A DNA stretch of 64,000 nt from Dichotomocladium elegans. Its lineage: Eukaryota > Mucoromycota > Mucoromycetes > Mucorales > Lichtheimiaceae. Shown one piece after another: positions 50,665-62,700 of the stretch; the first letter of the stretch is position 1; each line of letters begins with the position of its first letter. The notes beneath the pieces were generated by a model. The model made no database searches, was not told where the DNA came from, and saw only the letters and a program-made list of their open reading frames with translations. Made by a program: the position numbers and the translations under genes. The DNA is taken from NCBI GenBank assembly GCA_025716815.1, contig JAIXMN010000006.1, positions 434,001 to 498,000 on the forward strand, read 5' to 3'.

Positions 50665-52288
50665 AGAATTCAGTATTATATATTGTCACCATTTCCTTTT
50701 AATTTATCGATGCAACAGCACTCTTGCGAATCTGCTGTTCTTCTCCGTATCACCCACACGTGTGGACAAAGCATTTTGCAGAATGCTACATTACCTTCTC
50801 TGTACGGGTCTCTTTAAAATTGTATATTCCTTCAATTCATCCATCATACATGTGTATATTAGTTTTTCGTGGTTTCCTTCACAGCCTTAGTAAACAGCAC
50901 CCAAAAATCTCAAATGTGCATTTCCGTTTTCAGACCGATGAGTACTTTACTGCCGTGGCATTTTCCCTTGTCATGTGAGCTAGCATGTAGCATTCTTTAT
51001 CATCATGACAAACTTGCCTACTATTTTTGTTGGAAAATGAAACAGTTATTTCTGTAGGAGGGGTAGACGCGTTTTTGTTGTTGAGAATCCGTCGTCATCG
51101 TCATCTTGGCATGTACTTTCTGTTTGGGGAAATTCCGAAGAATACAAGGTTTTTGGTCTACCCGAGCTTTTCTCGGCTCTGCTTTTACTATTCATACATT
51201 TATATTGTAGATCACGGGTATATGTGTATGTGGAGAGAGCAAGTGGGGAGATGGGGGGGGAGAGGAGGGGCGGTGGGAAGCTTCCTAAACTTTATGCGCA
51301 AAACAATATTACCAAAATGACATTCTTCAAAGTTTACCCGCTATTCGCAAAGGATGATTTGCATGCATGTGCAATATGGAATCGCACGATCCGGGGGGGA
51401 GTCTCGGCTCTCCCTGCCCTCCTCCCGCATTCAGCAGGAGAAAGAATGTGATTGCTCTTTCGTAAAGGTAATAGTCTTTTTACGGACTTCGCGTGGGCGT
51501 GTTGGAAAAGAACCCTCTTTGCCTTTTTTAAACAAACGCAAAGCATAAGCGCTATTCAAAGCGCTGTTATTTTTTTTTTTGTCAATATGCAATGTGCAAT
51601 AGACCCATGCTACTTACTGTATCATTCCTCTACGTCCCCGCCACCAACCCGCCCCCCCCCAAGAAAAATGGCGCAAATACATAAGCATATAGACACACAC
51701 TAACAGGACCACTTGCATTTCTTCGAATGGAAATATTAACACACACATATATAGGGCAAAATAGAGGAACCATCTACAATGCAATCGTCCCTGCCTGTCT
51801 GACTGACGAGGACAGCGTCAATGTCGTGTTACACCCAGTCACGTCCCACCATATTTTGCATTCTGACAACCTCTGCCTCATAATAATATACAAGAGCTTT
51901 GTGAGCTACCACCTTTTCATCAGGCTGAGCATCTCGTGTACAAACCAAGCCTGCGGTGGGTTTCCGCTGCGACTCTGGGGTTATCTTGCTGATTGGTGTA
52001 TCTGACCACTTCCTTTCAATCGCTTGTTTTCTTCTAAACGCAACCTCACCATCATCATCATAACCTCCTCTATCGATGCACCCAAAGATGGCGCCCAACC
52101 AAGCACTGTAGCATTAAGCCCCATCCGAACGCGACACATGATACGAGAATAACTATACACACACATTCACCATAGTATCTGAATTATTGCAATTAGAATT
52201 CGTCAAAGGATTATTCTTTTGAAGTCCATGCTCAGAACACATATGAGGTTAATCGTATATTTTGTGAAAAGCGTTCTCGAAAGACTTA
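50665..52288. other. Intergenic region, largely non-coding
   Basis: About 1.6 kb between the converging kinase and OST1 genes. Homopolymer and short tandem tracts (G-run near 51253, T-run near 51571, C-run near 51653) are common. A minus-strand frame at 51829-52098 (89 codons) is the only one worth recording and is listed separately. Confidence 0.5.
51829..52098 (-). CDS. Doubtful small protein with N-terminal MG..FGC
   Basis: An 89-codon frame starts MGAIFGC, a form that suits N-myristoylation at Gly2 and nearby palmitoylation, and continues with a charged, mixed composition without a hydrophobic segment. Nothing else supports it: no recognised domain, no neighbour link, and it lies downstream of OST1 on the same strand. 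It could equally be chance. Confidence 0.22.
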   Translation of the reverse strand: MGAIFGCIDRGGYDDDGEVAFRRKQAIERKWSDTPISKITPESQRKPTAGLVCTRDAQPDEKVVAHKALVYYYEAEVVRMQNMVGRDWV

Positions 52289-54104
52289 TCACTCTTTCTT
52301 CTTTTTTGCATCCTGATAAAAAAAAGATGTTAGTTTTAAAGCAGATATATGATGATCCTATCACTTACAACGGGATTCCCGATGGTAAAACTAAACCGGG
52401 ATACAAGTATACTCAAGAGGAAAAAGCCAAACAGAAAACCAGAAGCAACCAAAGGTTTCTGGAGCATCCGAATGGCAGGGAGCTCATACGCGACCTGCAA
52501 CGTCGGACGTTGATTAATCCAGCTTTCCTTCAATCATCCATCACTCATCTTACCTGGATCGCTTGCTCATGCTCACGGACAACGTTGTGCTTCTCAAGCG
52601 TTAACATGTAGCGGCCAGTGGAGTCAAAGTTGGAATAATGAGGCTGGTGGTCAATGCGGTCAAAGTCAAAAGGCGCATCCACCTTGACATTTCTGCAGAT
52701 CACATTAGGCTTTCTCCAATCTGAGACTTATATTCTCTACCTCTTTGCAATTTTACCTGGCACCTTCAGGCAATATAATACGGACAACGGCACGGTCAAT
52801 AACCATATCGTTGACATTCTCTACAAAATTGACGTTCAGGATATACTGTCCTGTGTCTTTAATGTAGCGGTCGAAAAATCCAAGATCAACATTGTAGCCG
52901 TGATACCAGGAGTATTTCCATCCACCAAAAAGGGGAAAGCGAGGAGCAATGACTAGTGATGCCGAGTCCTTCTCGTAGTTCAGATGAGAGGTCGAGACAT
53001 TGCCGATTTCATCGCGGTAATATACGTCTCGTGCGTGGGCAGGAAGAGTGAAGGCCAAGTCCTTAAGCACATTTGTTTGCCCATGGACTGGACGCGTCAT
53101 TTGATAAGTGACCCGGCTAAACTCGGTTTCTAGTCTATATCATGCTGTTAGCCACCATATTCTACTTTTCCCGATTCATTTGCACTTGCTTGGCACCAGA
53201 ATGCAGGAGCTTGTAGTCTTCTTCCACAGCGAGATTATTGCCCCAATGAGACACCTCAAGATCGCGGCGAAGATCGGTGACCGTTAAAATAGGTTTGCTG
53301 TATTCAAAGTGGAGACGCATTGTCTCATAAGACCCTGGTGCAACAGAGTGGAATGGCCCATATACAATTTTGCTGCCTGATACAGTAGCATGGTCGCTTC
53401 CGGTGTATGACTGTATCGCCTGAGACGGAAGTCTAATATATCCGCAACAACGTTAAGTCTTCGCATAGGATCCCTTCCAATATTGACACTTTACTGAACA
53501 GTTGTCTTGAGCTCTTCAATGGGATAAGGCGAGTGGACATATACGTTATCGGCGTATACCACAAACTGACGCGCGACTTGAGGTATCTTGGCAGGCAAAG
53601 GTTCCAGGGCATGCGTGGATGCGATCTTGACGCCGAAACGAATCTCTTCATTGGGCTTAAGGGGCTTATGGAAGGTAATTTCGTAAAGTTGAAGCTCACT
53701 GATCCGGAAAACAAGTATGAGTAAGTGTGAGCCTCTAATTAACGGTTGGTCGTTCCTGTCTATCACGCTTACTTTTCCGAGTCAAAGCCAGCCTGCTTAA
53801 TAGGTAAGTCAGTCTTGGGCTCCTGGCGCAAGAAGGCGTTAATGTAAGCAAGACGAGCTTCGGCATTCTTTGGCACTGTGAAGATATATTTGTTGACGGC
53901 TTCGGTATGGATATTCTTGGCACGAATGCCTATGTCTTCGTGAACGACGCCAGAGCGGAGGTTGACAACTCGGATTAATCGCGAAATAATGAAATTAGGT
54001 GCAATGGGAATCGAGGTTTTGGCAACAGCATCAGATGATGCCTGCGTTAGCCCTGAACATGCAAGAATTAGCGCCCAGAGCAGTAGGCGCACCAGAAAAC
54101 GCAT
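52289..54104 (-). CDS. OST1: Oligosaccharyltransferase subunit OST1 (ribophorin I)
   Basis: OST1 is a subunit of the ER complex that transfers glycans to asparagines of nascent proteins. Seven exons join in phase to 481 residues, close to yeast Ost1: 54104-53773, 53698-53495, 53432-53190, 53134-52757, 52692-52554, 52494-52369 and 52312-52289. A signal peptide spans about residues 1-23. Lumenal hallmarks are LIRVVNLRSGVVHEDIGIRAKN, ITFHKPLKPNEEI, KIVYGPFHSVAPGSYE, LRRDLEVSHWGNNLAVEEDY, and the PLFGGWKYSWYHGYN segment. A membrane helix follows at about 448-467, and the last exon, 24 nt, adds DAKKKKE, a lysine-rich cytosolic end. The intron at 53189-53135 starts GCAAGT (GC donor). It is divergent from the ketopantoate reductase gene. 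Confidence 0.95.
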
Positions 54105-54514
54105 GATAGAAACAAGGAACGTCGATATTTTTTCCTTGGTTGGGTCGCGCCAAGTTGCGGTAGTTCTTAACCAGCCGCCAATCAGAATCCGCCACTCGAA
54201 AACCTATGAAAGCTGGCATCAACGTGGCACATTAATACAAGGGACGCCACCGATCTCTTCATCTATTACTGGCTTAGATGGTCTACACAAGGGGCGCCAT
54301 TACTCCAACATTTAGCAAATCGACCCTCGGCGGTCTGAACGTACGCTGGAAAGCAGGGTCCACTAATTGCTTGATTCGACCCTCAAAGCCCCGAAGACGG
54401 AAGATGGGTTTTGTTCTCCAGGACTCCCCCCACACTGAATAGTCCGGAGAGAGAAAACAGGATCTTCCCACGCAAGAGAATACCCTTGCTTTTCCCTTTT
54501 ATTACCCCAAACAG
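54105..54514. other. Divergent promoter of OST1 and ketopantoate reductase
   Basis: The 410 bp between the two start codons must hold both promoters. No open frame of note. A GGGGGA/T-rich patch and an A-rich stretch occur, but I see no defined binding site. Confidence 0.5.
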
Positions 54515-55761
54515 ATGTCCTTACCCCGTGTTTTGACAGGTCCCATCCCGCATAAAATATAGCAAATATAGAAACCCTAACATGGAATTTCCTTAGTTGG
54601 TACTGGTGCTATTGGTGCTATCTACTCTTGGCGATTGTCCTTGTCTTGCCATGTCACCACCGTCTGTCGATCTAATTTTGAAGTCGTCCGTCATAACGGC
54701 CTAAAAATTGAATCCAAGAAATTTGGCAACGAAATCTTCTTTCCCAATCAGGGTGAGTAAATGGGCTTCGGGCATGGAGTTCTCCACAAATCGCCACCAT
54801 TTCTGCATTTGTTGACTCTGGGATATGCTTTCCTCTCTCTGTTAGTGCTCCGCCATGTTCCGGTGAACGAACAACCATATGACTATGTTCTAGTCACACT
54901 CAAAGCGCTATCAGAAGTTTATAATGTTGCCGATATCATTGCTCCTGCAGTGACCAAGGGCAAAACAGCCGTTGTTTTAATCCAGAACGGGCTTGGTGTT
55001 GAAGAGCCCATCGTCGAACGCTTTCCAGATACACCGATTATCTCCGTCGTGGCCTATATCGGTACCTCACAGGTCAGCTCTGGTGAGATAGTCATGGTCG
55101 GCGACGAGTCGTTGATGGTAGGCAACTACAAGCCATCGCCTGTCAATGCAGATGTGCAAATCGATCGTTTTGCGGACCTGCTCCGTAAAGGCGGCTGCAC
55201 TGTCCACCGCGTGGACGACGTAGAAAAGGTGCGATGGCAAAAACTCTTTTGGAATGGCGCCTTCTCGCCTGTGTGCGCCCTGAGCAGAATGAATACGACA
55301 GAAATTCTGAACCACAAGCCTGCCATGACCACCGTCAAGAACTTGATTGCAGAGTTGACCACTGCTGCCAGCGCGGCCGGGTATAAATACAACGTTGATG
55401 AACAGGTAGCAGCTATGTTAGAAAAAACGAGGTCAACCGCTATGGATTACAAGGCATGTATAAGCAATTCGAAAAAGAACATCCAATGTTTGTAACAGCT
55501 CATTGATGGTTTATAATTTTAGCCTTCCATGTGAGTAGTAGCAGCGAATTGGGTGAGATGCAGCACGTGATATTTAGTCGTAAATCTTTGAACAGGCTTT
55601 TGGACCTCGAACGCGGGCAACCGATGGAAGTTGAGGCAATTCTGGGCACGCCTTTACGAAGAGCCAAGGCTTTGGGCGTCAAGGTGCCCAACCTGGAAAT
55701 GATCTACAACCTCTGCAGTTCAGCAAATGCTCATACTTTGAATATGAGGGCCCGGGAATAA
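54515..55761 (+). CDS. panE: 2-dehydropantoate 2-reductase (ketopantoate reductase)
   Basis: This NADPH-dependent enzyme makes pantoate for vitamin B5 and coenzyme A synthesis. Five exons, 54515-54539, 54597-54752, 54846-55453, 55523-55530 and 55596-55761, join in phase to 320 residues. The N-terminal Rossmann motif reads VGTGAIGAIY (about residues 9-18). Further hallmarks are DYVLVTLKA, VVLIQNGLGVEE, KLFWNGAFSPVCALS with the catalytic-region Lys/Asn, and KPSMLLDLERGQPMEVEAILG near the C-terminus. The last motif needs an 8-nt exon (55523-55530) and a GC donor at 55454, because any GT donor nearby breaks the frame. The 25-nt first exon and its GTCCCA donor are the least certain part. Confidence 0.9.
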
Positions 55762-55949
55762 TCAATAGATTTTTGTTTGCTTTGTTTAATCATCTAATAG
55801 ACATTAAAACTTTTCATATACATATTGGTCATATTCACCGGAGCCAAATAGACCGGTCAAACAACTGATGATATACCTCGAGAAATAAAGGCGTGTAGAT
55901 CGATCGTAGAACTAGATGCGGCTGACATCCTGTGCAGCGCATTTGACGT

Positions 55950-56652
55950 TTATCCTTTAATGGACTTCTTCGTAGCATCCACAACGGAAAGCCGGAGTTT
56001 TTCTGGGAGTTGAAAAATTCCTTTTGATGAAACTAACCGATGCGTCGGCACGGCTTGATATGTTCTGGGCTGGATAGTGCCTTTCTTAATTAGCACAGTC
56101 CCGATGATGTCTTCAGGAAAAGGAATCCGACCCCACGGCGGAGGATTCCGTTCGTCCGCAATATGCAGCCATCTTTTAACCTATCATTAATGCATTTCCT
56201 CCTTTTTGTTCTTCTTCTTCCACATATGTCTTTGGCATACCCTTCCTTTTGCCAGTCCGCCAAGCTCTTGAGTACTGGGTCGTTAATCTCGTGCAATTTT
56301 TCGTTGAGGACCTTAGTCATAAAGTCGACAAACGCAGGATTGTCGACAAATGTATTCGGTTCGAAGTGTTCGGTTGAATATCCGATTATAAAATCTGGAA
56401 AATTCGAAATGTCTTTGCTCTCGGGTAAGTCTTTTGCTGATAGGAAGGACACAGCGAATGGACGAGGCCCATTGGCCACAGGATGCAAATGGTAGTAAGG
56501 AAGAGCTTGCAAAGACAAGTCAATAGGATTTCTAAATCGCGAAAACTGAAGCACTCACATGGGTGGGGTTTACTAGCATTTGTTAGACAAGTAACAGTTG
56601 TCGAAAATGCGCGAGCATGGCGCACTATGTTACTTCTGAGGTGGAATATCAT
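55950..56652 (-). CDS. Conserved fungal, probably mitochondrial, protein of unknown function
   Basis: The last exon, 56172-55950, joins the previous one (ending at 56241) in phase and gives GWLHIADERNPPPWGRIPFPEDIIGTVLIKKGTIQPRTYQAVPTHRL, a pattern I recognise from uncharacterised fungal proteins (DERxP...GR(I)PxPEDIxGxV). Upstream, NPIDLSLQALPYYHLHPVANGPRPFAVSFL and NTFVDNPAFVDFMTKVLNEKL are well conserved in character. The first exon is uncertain: an ATG at 56652 opens a basic, Arg- and Ser-rich sequence like a mitochondrial presequence, but the intron between it and NPIDL could not be placed with confidence (a GTGCGC donor near 56625 with a TTCAG acceptor is possible). It converges with ketopantoate reductase and is divergent from SZT2, 142 bp apart. 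Function unknown. Confidence 0.65.
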
Positions 56653-56794
56653 GGGGATGTGAAGTAGGACAACAAACAAGCTGACCGAGCCGGATAGGCG
56701 AGGATCTACGCAGTCACTGTCGGGCAAATATAGATGGCCGCTGGCCTTCTAATTGACGCATTACAAATGTTCTTTTAAGCAATTTTACTGGTTA

Positions 56795-59700
56795 ATGTCA
56801 CATAAAACTGATTCAACTTCGCCAGAGAAGTTGGACACAGGATCGCCAAAAGAACCGGCTGGCTGCGTGGGCGATCTAATGGCTGATCAACAAGCGAACA
56901 GCAATCAAGCCAAGGTAAAAAATGCACCATGAACGATTATATTCAAAGTTGTTCATTTCCAAAAGCTTGTCGAGGCGAAATCAGCGGTGATTGTCTTAAA
57001 GCCTTCGCGATTATTCGCAAACAACGAATATATTCAATGGCGGTTGAAAATCTTATTTCAGCCTCTACGTATGAAAAATTACGAAGTATGGAGTAAAAAG
57101 TTAATAAGGAGCACGCTTCTTTGACAGCCAGTACTCAGCAATTCGCACGCAGGCAATGGATGTCCTCTATTTATCAAAAAGCCGGAAAGCAATATGGAGA
57201 CCCGATTCAATATATGGTATGATAATGGAAGATTACGCTGCTTAATATAGCTGATATCCATACCCAAGATGTCAAGTCAATGGCACAGAATGGGAAATCA
57301 CCTTCAAAACGACCAGATCCTGTTGCTGCCGAAGAATCAAACGACGTGTTTATGCTGTCACAAAGAACTAACGTGATGACGATGACATATGAATATCGTA
57401 TTGTTTATATTCTCGATCTCAGCTCGAGTCTTGCAACGGTGGGTGGGACTATCCCAACCATTTTATTATCTGGTGCCTTTGAAAGGTTATGTATTTTGAT
57501 CAGAAGCTACCACCATTGAGGATGCGTCACTGAGATATCATATGTGCATCTATACTTTCAGTTTGCGCAATTCGCTGGAAGGCATTGCTCAGCCATTTGC
57601 TTTGCCTTGCTCTGCGACGGAAACGATTATCGTACGGATTATTATTCCTATTTTCTTCATACGAGACAGCTCTAACCAAACTCAATTTTCTCAATTAGAT
57701 GCAACCCATAATCCACCTCACGGTCATGGCTGACTGCTCTCAATTCGCATCTAATGTCAACGTGATCCCCATGCTTGCTGAACACCCAACCATGCGCGTT
57801 TTCGTGCAGAACGTAGTAATTAATCACAGTACTATCCAGCTCATCATTTCGAAGCTTTACGAGGAATTTTTGTCATTTCAAGAGGACACGGCTAGTTTTC
57901 GTACTTTGCTTAGAAAGAAACGGTCTAACTTCGGTTACGACCTGGACGTCGGTACTACACAAGATGTCCACATACTGGATACTCCATCCGAACCCTCGCT
58001 ATCTTCGCCGCGTATCAAAACTTCTAGAAGGCCTATCCTCTCAGCCGCTAAGCAGAGAACCGATGAGTCACGCCGTGAAGAGGCGTATCACTCATCAAAG
58101 CTTGGCGAGGTCTGGGGTCAAGGCAAATCAGGTGCCAATCTATCACGAGTTCTCCACGCCGGATATTTTGCCCTCAAACTTCTTCCTCCCGAAGGACGCT
58201 CTCAACTTGTGCTCATCACGGATGGTGCAATGAAGTCCAATGTCTATGATAACACGTTCGTTCGCCAGTTTGCAGACGAGGATGTTACATGTCATGTGAT
58301 TCAAGTCGGGTCGGAACAAAGTTTCATACCTGGTCGAAATTTTGGATTCGTTCCTGATAAAGAGATCCTCTTGTTCTTGGCGCGAGCTACTGGAGGGAGC
58401 TTCATTTATTCTGACCAGTGCACTAGAATAACTCTTTATTCGTCTCTGGCATATTCGGATACTTCTACGTTTCTGCCGGCACGGAGAGTTCACAGTGCTG
58501 ATACCGACGTACCGCCTCCGAATCAATACCATGCGATGCTTCTCTTTCGAGAGTCCTGCTTGACGCCTCGTCATAGTGAACAGACCTTCCAGCTCCATGA
58601 TTTTCAAGATTTATATAATAGTACCCACCGATCAGTGATTGAAGAAGGTTCGACGATATGTAATTTTCCCTGGGATCCCTATGCAAACCCTCCGCATGGT
58701 GCTCTACGTGTATTACGATACCGTGAATACGCATTGCCTGCCGAGTTCTCTCATATCATTGCATCACGGGCACGCGAAGGATTTAACATCAACTCTGTTA
58801 CTTTTGACGACCATAACGGGACTAGGATATCAAACACCGTATCACGGCCATATGACGCTCCGGATATCACAGTCATTAAGAAAGAGCGCATACAAATTGT
58901 TATGACACTCCACTGGCAACCAAATGTAGTAATCGAATATCGCATCCGGGCGACATGGTTGCCTGCTTCGGTGGGACCTTTAAAATCCGATCTTCGGCCT
59001 CTACCAAGCACTATCTTTTCTAGAGCAAAGGCTCCGCGGGCGGAGATTTTTGTCCGAACTGAAGCCGAGTTTGCGCACATGTTACAAAATTGGGATGCAT
59101 TCCGGCGGCGAGCGCAAATGATGGGTGTCGTGACAGGTGCCACCTATTTTGGGGACGTATATACGGCACCTGTATACGCAAAAGCGGAACGGCTTAAAAA
59201 CTATCTAAGCGACATCTTTGAAGGAGATGAGACCCTCAAAAACCTCATAGGATTAAACGCAAGGCACATGTCAAACCTTAGCACAGCTGGTGGTACTCAG
59301 CCGAGACATCGGCTTATTGACGACTTCCACAACTTTTGGGATCGCTTAAACGACTCCGAAAATCGGGCTAGGACACGCTCCTGGTATGATCATGCCAATA
59401 TCGATATACTTGTTGGCAACGTGTCACCGTACATGGCGCCCAAACTTGCGTCGCAGTATAATCAAGAATTTGCTGACAACATTGAGTTTGAAATTGGCGA
59501 AGCAATTGCTCAAACACGTGCTGTACTTCTTTCACTGACAGATTTCGAGGGTGCTGATGGTACATTTGTTCGTGTCCTGAATCGATATCACCAGCAACAG
59601 CCACAAGACTCGGAAAAACAGCATATTCATCATCCTCCTTCTCAAGAGGATTACTTCACATTCAATCTTGCATTTCCTCCTTCATTTTACGAGATTCGGG

Positions 59701-62700
59701 TACGGAGAGAGTATGGCCGGCTGGTCTCGCTACGATTATTATTCTTCAATATGGATACTTATTCTCGGCGGAGGGCCGTCGAGCACATCCTTCATTCATT
59801 TCATTACGCGATTGAATCATCAGCTCCGTTCAACGTGATCTGCAAACGTCCATTTTCACTGCTTTTAATGCGCGATGAAAAACATTTTCCGAACACGACT
59901 GGTTTGAGCACACCGGGCACACTTGCAAGTCGTAGAGCGTGGTACATGCCGGCTGCAATGTGGCTGACGAGTGAATATATTGTGCGTGATTACCTGAGAC
60001 ATATGCATTGTCTATGGCGAACAGAGACTCTCCTAGACCAGTATCATAAAGAGAACCACATGATGCCAAGCCATGACCTCGCCTTTCAATTTCTTTGCCA
60101 AGCACGACTCAGCCAAGTAAGTGGATAAGCTTTGAAGATAGAACGGAGGATATCATGTTGAAATTCACATTTGCAATAGGGCTATCAATTGGTTTTATCG
60201 CTGCCTGATTGTACGCACTTTTACCAAGAGATCACGCTGCCTGGTACTGACGGGAAAGAGTCGTTGTGTGCTATCCAATACTTTATCTGGAAAGACCAGC
60301 AATCTGGAAATATCACGACCGAGCTATGGATGGAACCAAACTGCAGTTTAGAACAATATGAACTCTTCAAATCATGGACAATTGAACCAGATCGCCAAAC
60401 GATCTCCCAGCTGGTCACGTTTGATCAGATCCATGCCATTGGCCGATCGAAAAGCCGAGGTGTTTTCGATGCTCAGAGATCACCGGCACCTCATGATTCC
60501 GCTATCGTAATACTCTCTGATCTGTTTGACGTCTCCACGGTGATTCGATCGAGCGCATTCGCAGCCACACGCTTCCCAAGCCCTCGCTGTAAACGTGAGG
60601 CAAACCGCCGTTCCCTGTCAACGATCGAAAACAACACAACGACACTCTTACATGTTTTGGCATCTCGCGCCGACATCTACCGTCGACAGGATACCACACT
60701 GAGTCTACTGAAACGATTGATCGCGAAATTGAGTAACGAAGCTCAAAACTATGCATTGCTACATTCTTTTGTAGTACAGGATCTGGAGCATATTGCTGAT
60801 GGTGAAATCGATCTGGAAAAACACAGCCGCGGAGGAAGCTTCTGGAGGGAACTCCAAAGGGCAATGAAGCTGATTATTGCAAGCGATGGCATATCTGGAA
60901 CCGAGCTGGTAACTGATTTACGAAATATGCGTTGCTTCGTCAAGGTGTTCGATGCCCGCTCTTTCGTGATCATCCTGTTTCCTCATCTGGATACTGTTGT
61001 CAGTGGACTTGCTAACCGAAGTGCAGATGATACACAACTGGATCAAATCGATTTCATTATATTTGAATGTGTGCGACAAAAACCATTGCGACCTGCCAAG
61101 AGTACAAATACAGGGGAAACAGAAACATTAAATTTCGATAATGTCAAGAATATAATGGACAATGTCGACAAGGCGATAATGTGCAGCGTCGGTTGGCTTG
61201 TCCATCATGATGATGGATTGGGCGAGACGATGAGGCCGCAGCTCTACGAAGGTTACTTCGAAAATAACAACGGAAGCCGATCAAATCCATCGACAGCAGC
61301 TCCTCATTTGACAGAACGTGCTTTAAGGGTAGCACAGGACATCAAACGCCTGTATTGCAAAAGCTTTTTCCGGTCATTCTATACGTGCCTATTACAAGGT
61401 TTCTCAGTCAGCCAAGATGATTTAGCAACAATTCTTGAGTTATGCGATGAGTCCAATCTCGAGATAGATGCCACTGGATTTATTAATGTCTTGACCTGGC
61501 AGCGACATCTGTGTGGACCAACTCGAGTGCAGGAATCCGAAATACACGATCGGTTTATGGCCATTTTCCGACATTTTTTCGAACCGATACTCACGACGCA
61601 GGGCACAGCCGACAGCTTATATTATTACAGACCCTTAGCCACGAAGGCGATCGATCAGCAATTCTCAACAGACGAACAGATTGCGCTGTTGATGGACCTT
61701 GTTTCATACTCGCAAGCACCACTGCTTGTTCGCCTCGAATGTATCTACTCTAGAAGAACTAGAAACAACAAGGAAGAAAAGATTACTGTCCCTGCGACTA
61801 CATTACCCACATCATTTTTTGTGACCGATGAGCTTGGCAAGGAACGCAACTTTGAGCCCAATATTCCTTATGACAGTAGTCAATGGTCGCCCTTAGCAAC
61901 TTGTGATACGAATGTGTCTCTAAACATCGTATGCTTGAACATGCCGCGACCATTGGAAGATAAATATGCTTCGTCGGACGACGTTATCTCAGCTAGCAAG
62001 AGGTAATACTCACATATCTCAATTTCGTATATTGCTTAATGTCGATCGACCTTCTCTGTAGACCCGCGAATACTACGATGGACTCGCAAACCACAAGCTT
62101 TTCATCGCTTAGTAAAGATGAACAAGAAGCTTTCGCGGAGACTGAAGCGCGGATCCAGTGGCTATTGACAGAGGAGACTCTACATGGCTTGCTGAAAGCT
62201 AGCATCATTACTGAGCCTATCCTGCAGTATGTTATTCAGAAGCTCGGTTGTAAAAATCTCTTCGTGGACTATCCAACCACCACAACAATGCCTTTCAACT
62301 TTATCAAGGACGCCACGGAGAGCCTGAAGACTTTCATGATTGAACTTGAGAAGAAATGGAAGACAGATTCCAGATATCGCTTTAAGCGAATTGGCAATTT
62401 TTTCTATGCGTGCGAAGACGCCGTCTTCAACATGCAAGAGGAAGAGCAACTATGTGGATTATCGGACGCCGCTGTATCCATCCTGGCTGACCGTCCTTCT
62501 AGTAATACATCAAGCTCTAGCGAACCACGCACAGCTTCGGCGATAATCGACCACGAAGATCTTTGCCACGGTTTAGGTATCAGTACGCTAGATATCACGG
62601 AAGATACCTATCGAGACGATCAACGAATATCTGTTGGAAGTAACGATGAGAATGTGCCGCTGAATAGACGACCACTCTACTGGCTTGTGCTGGTCCCTCA

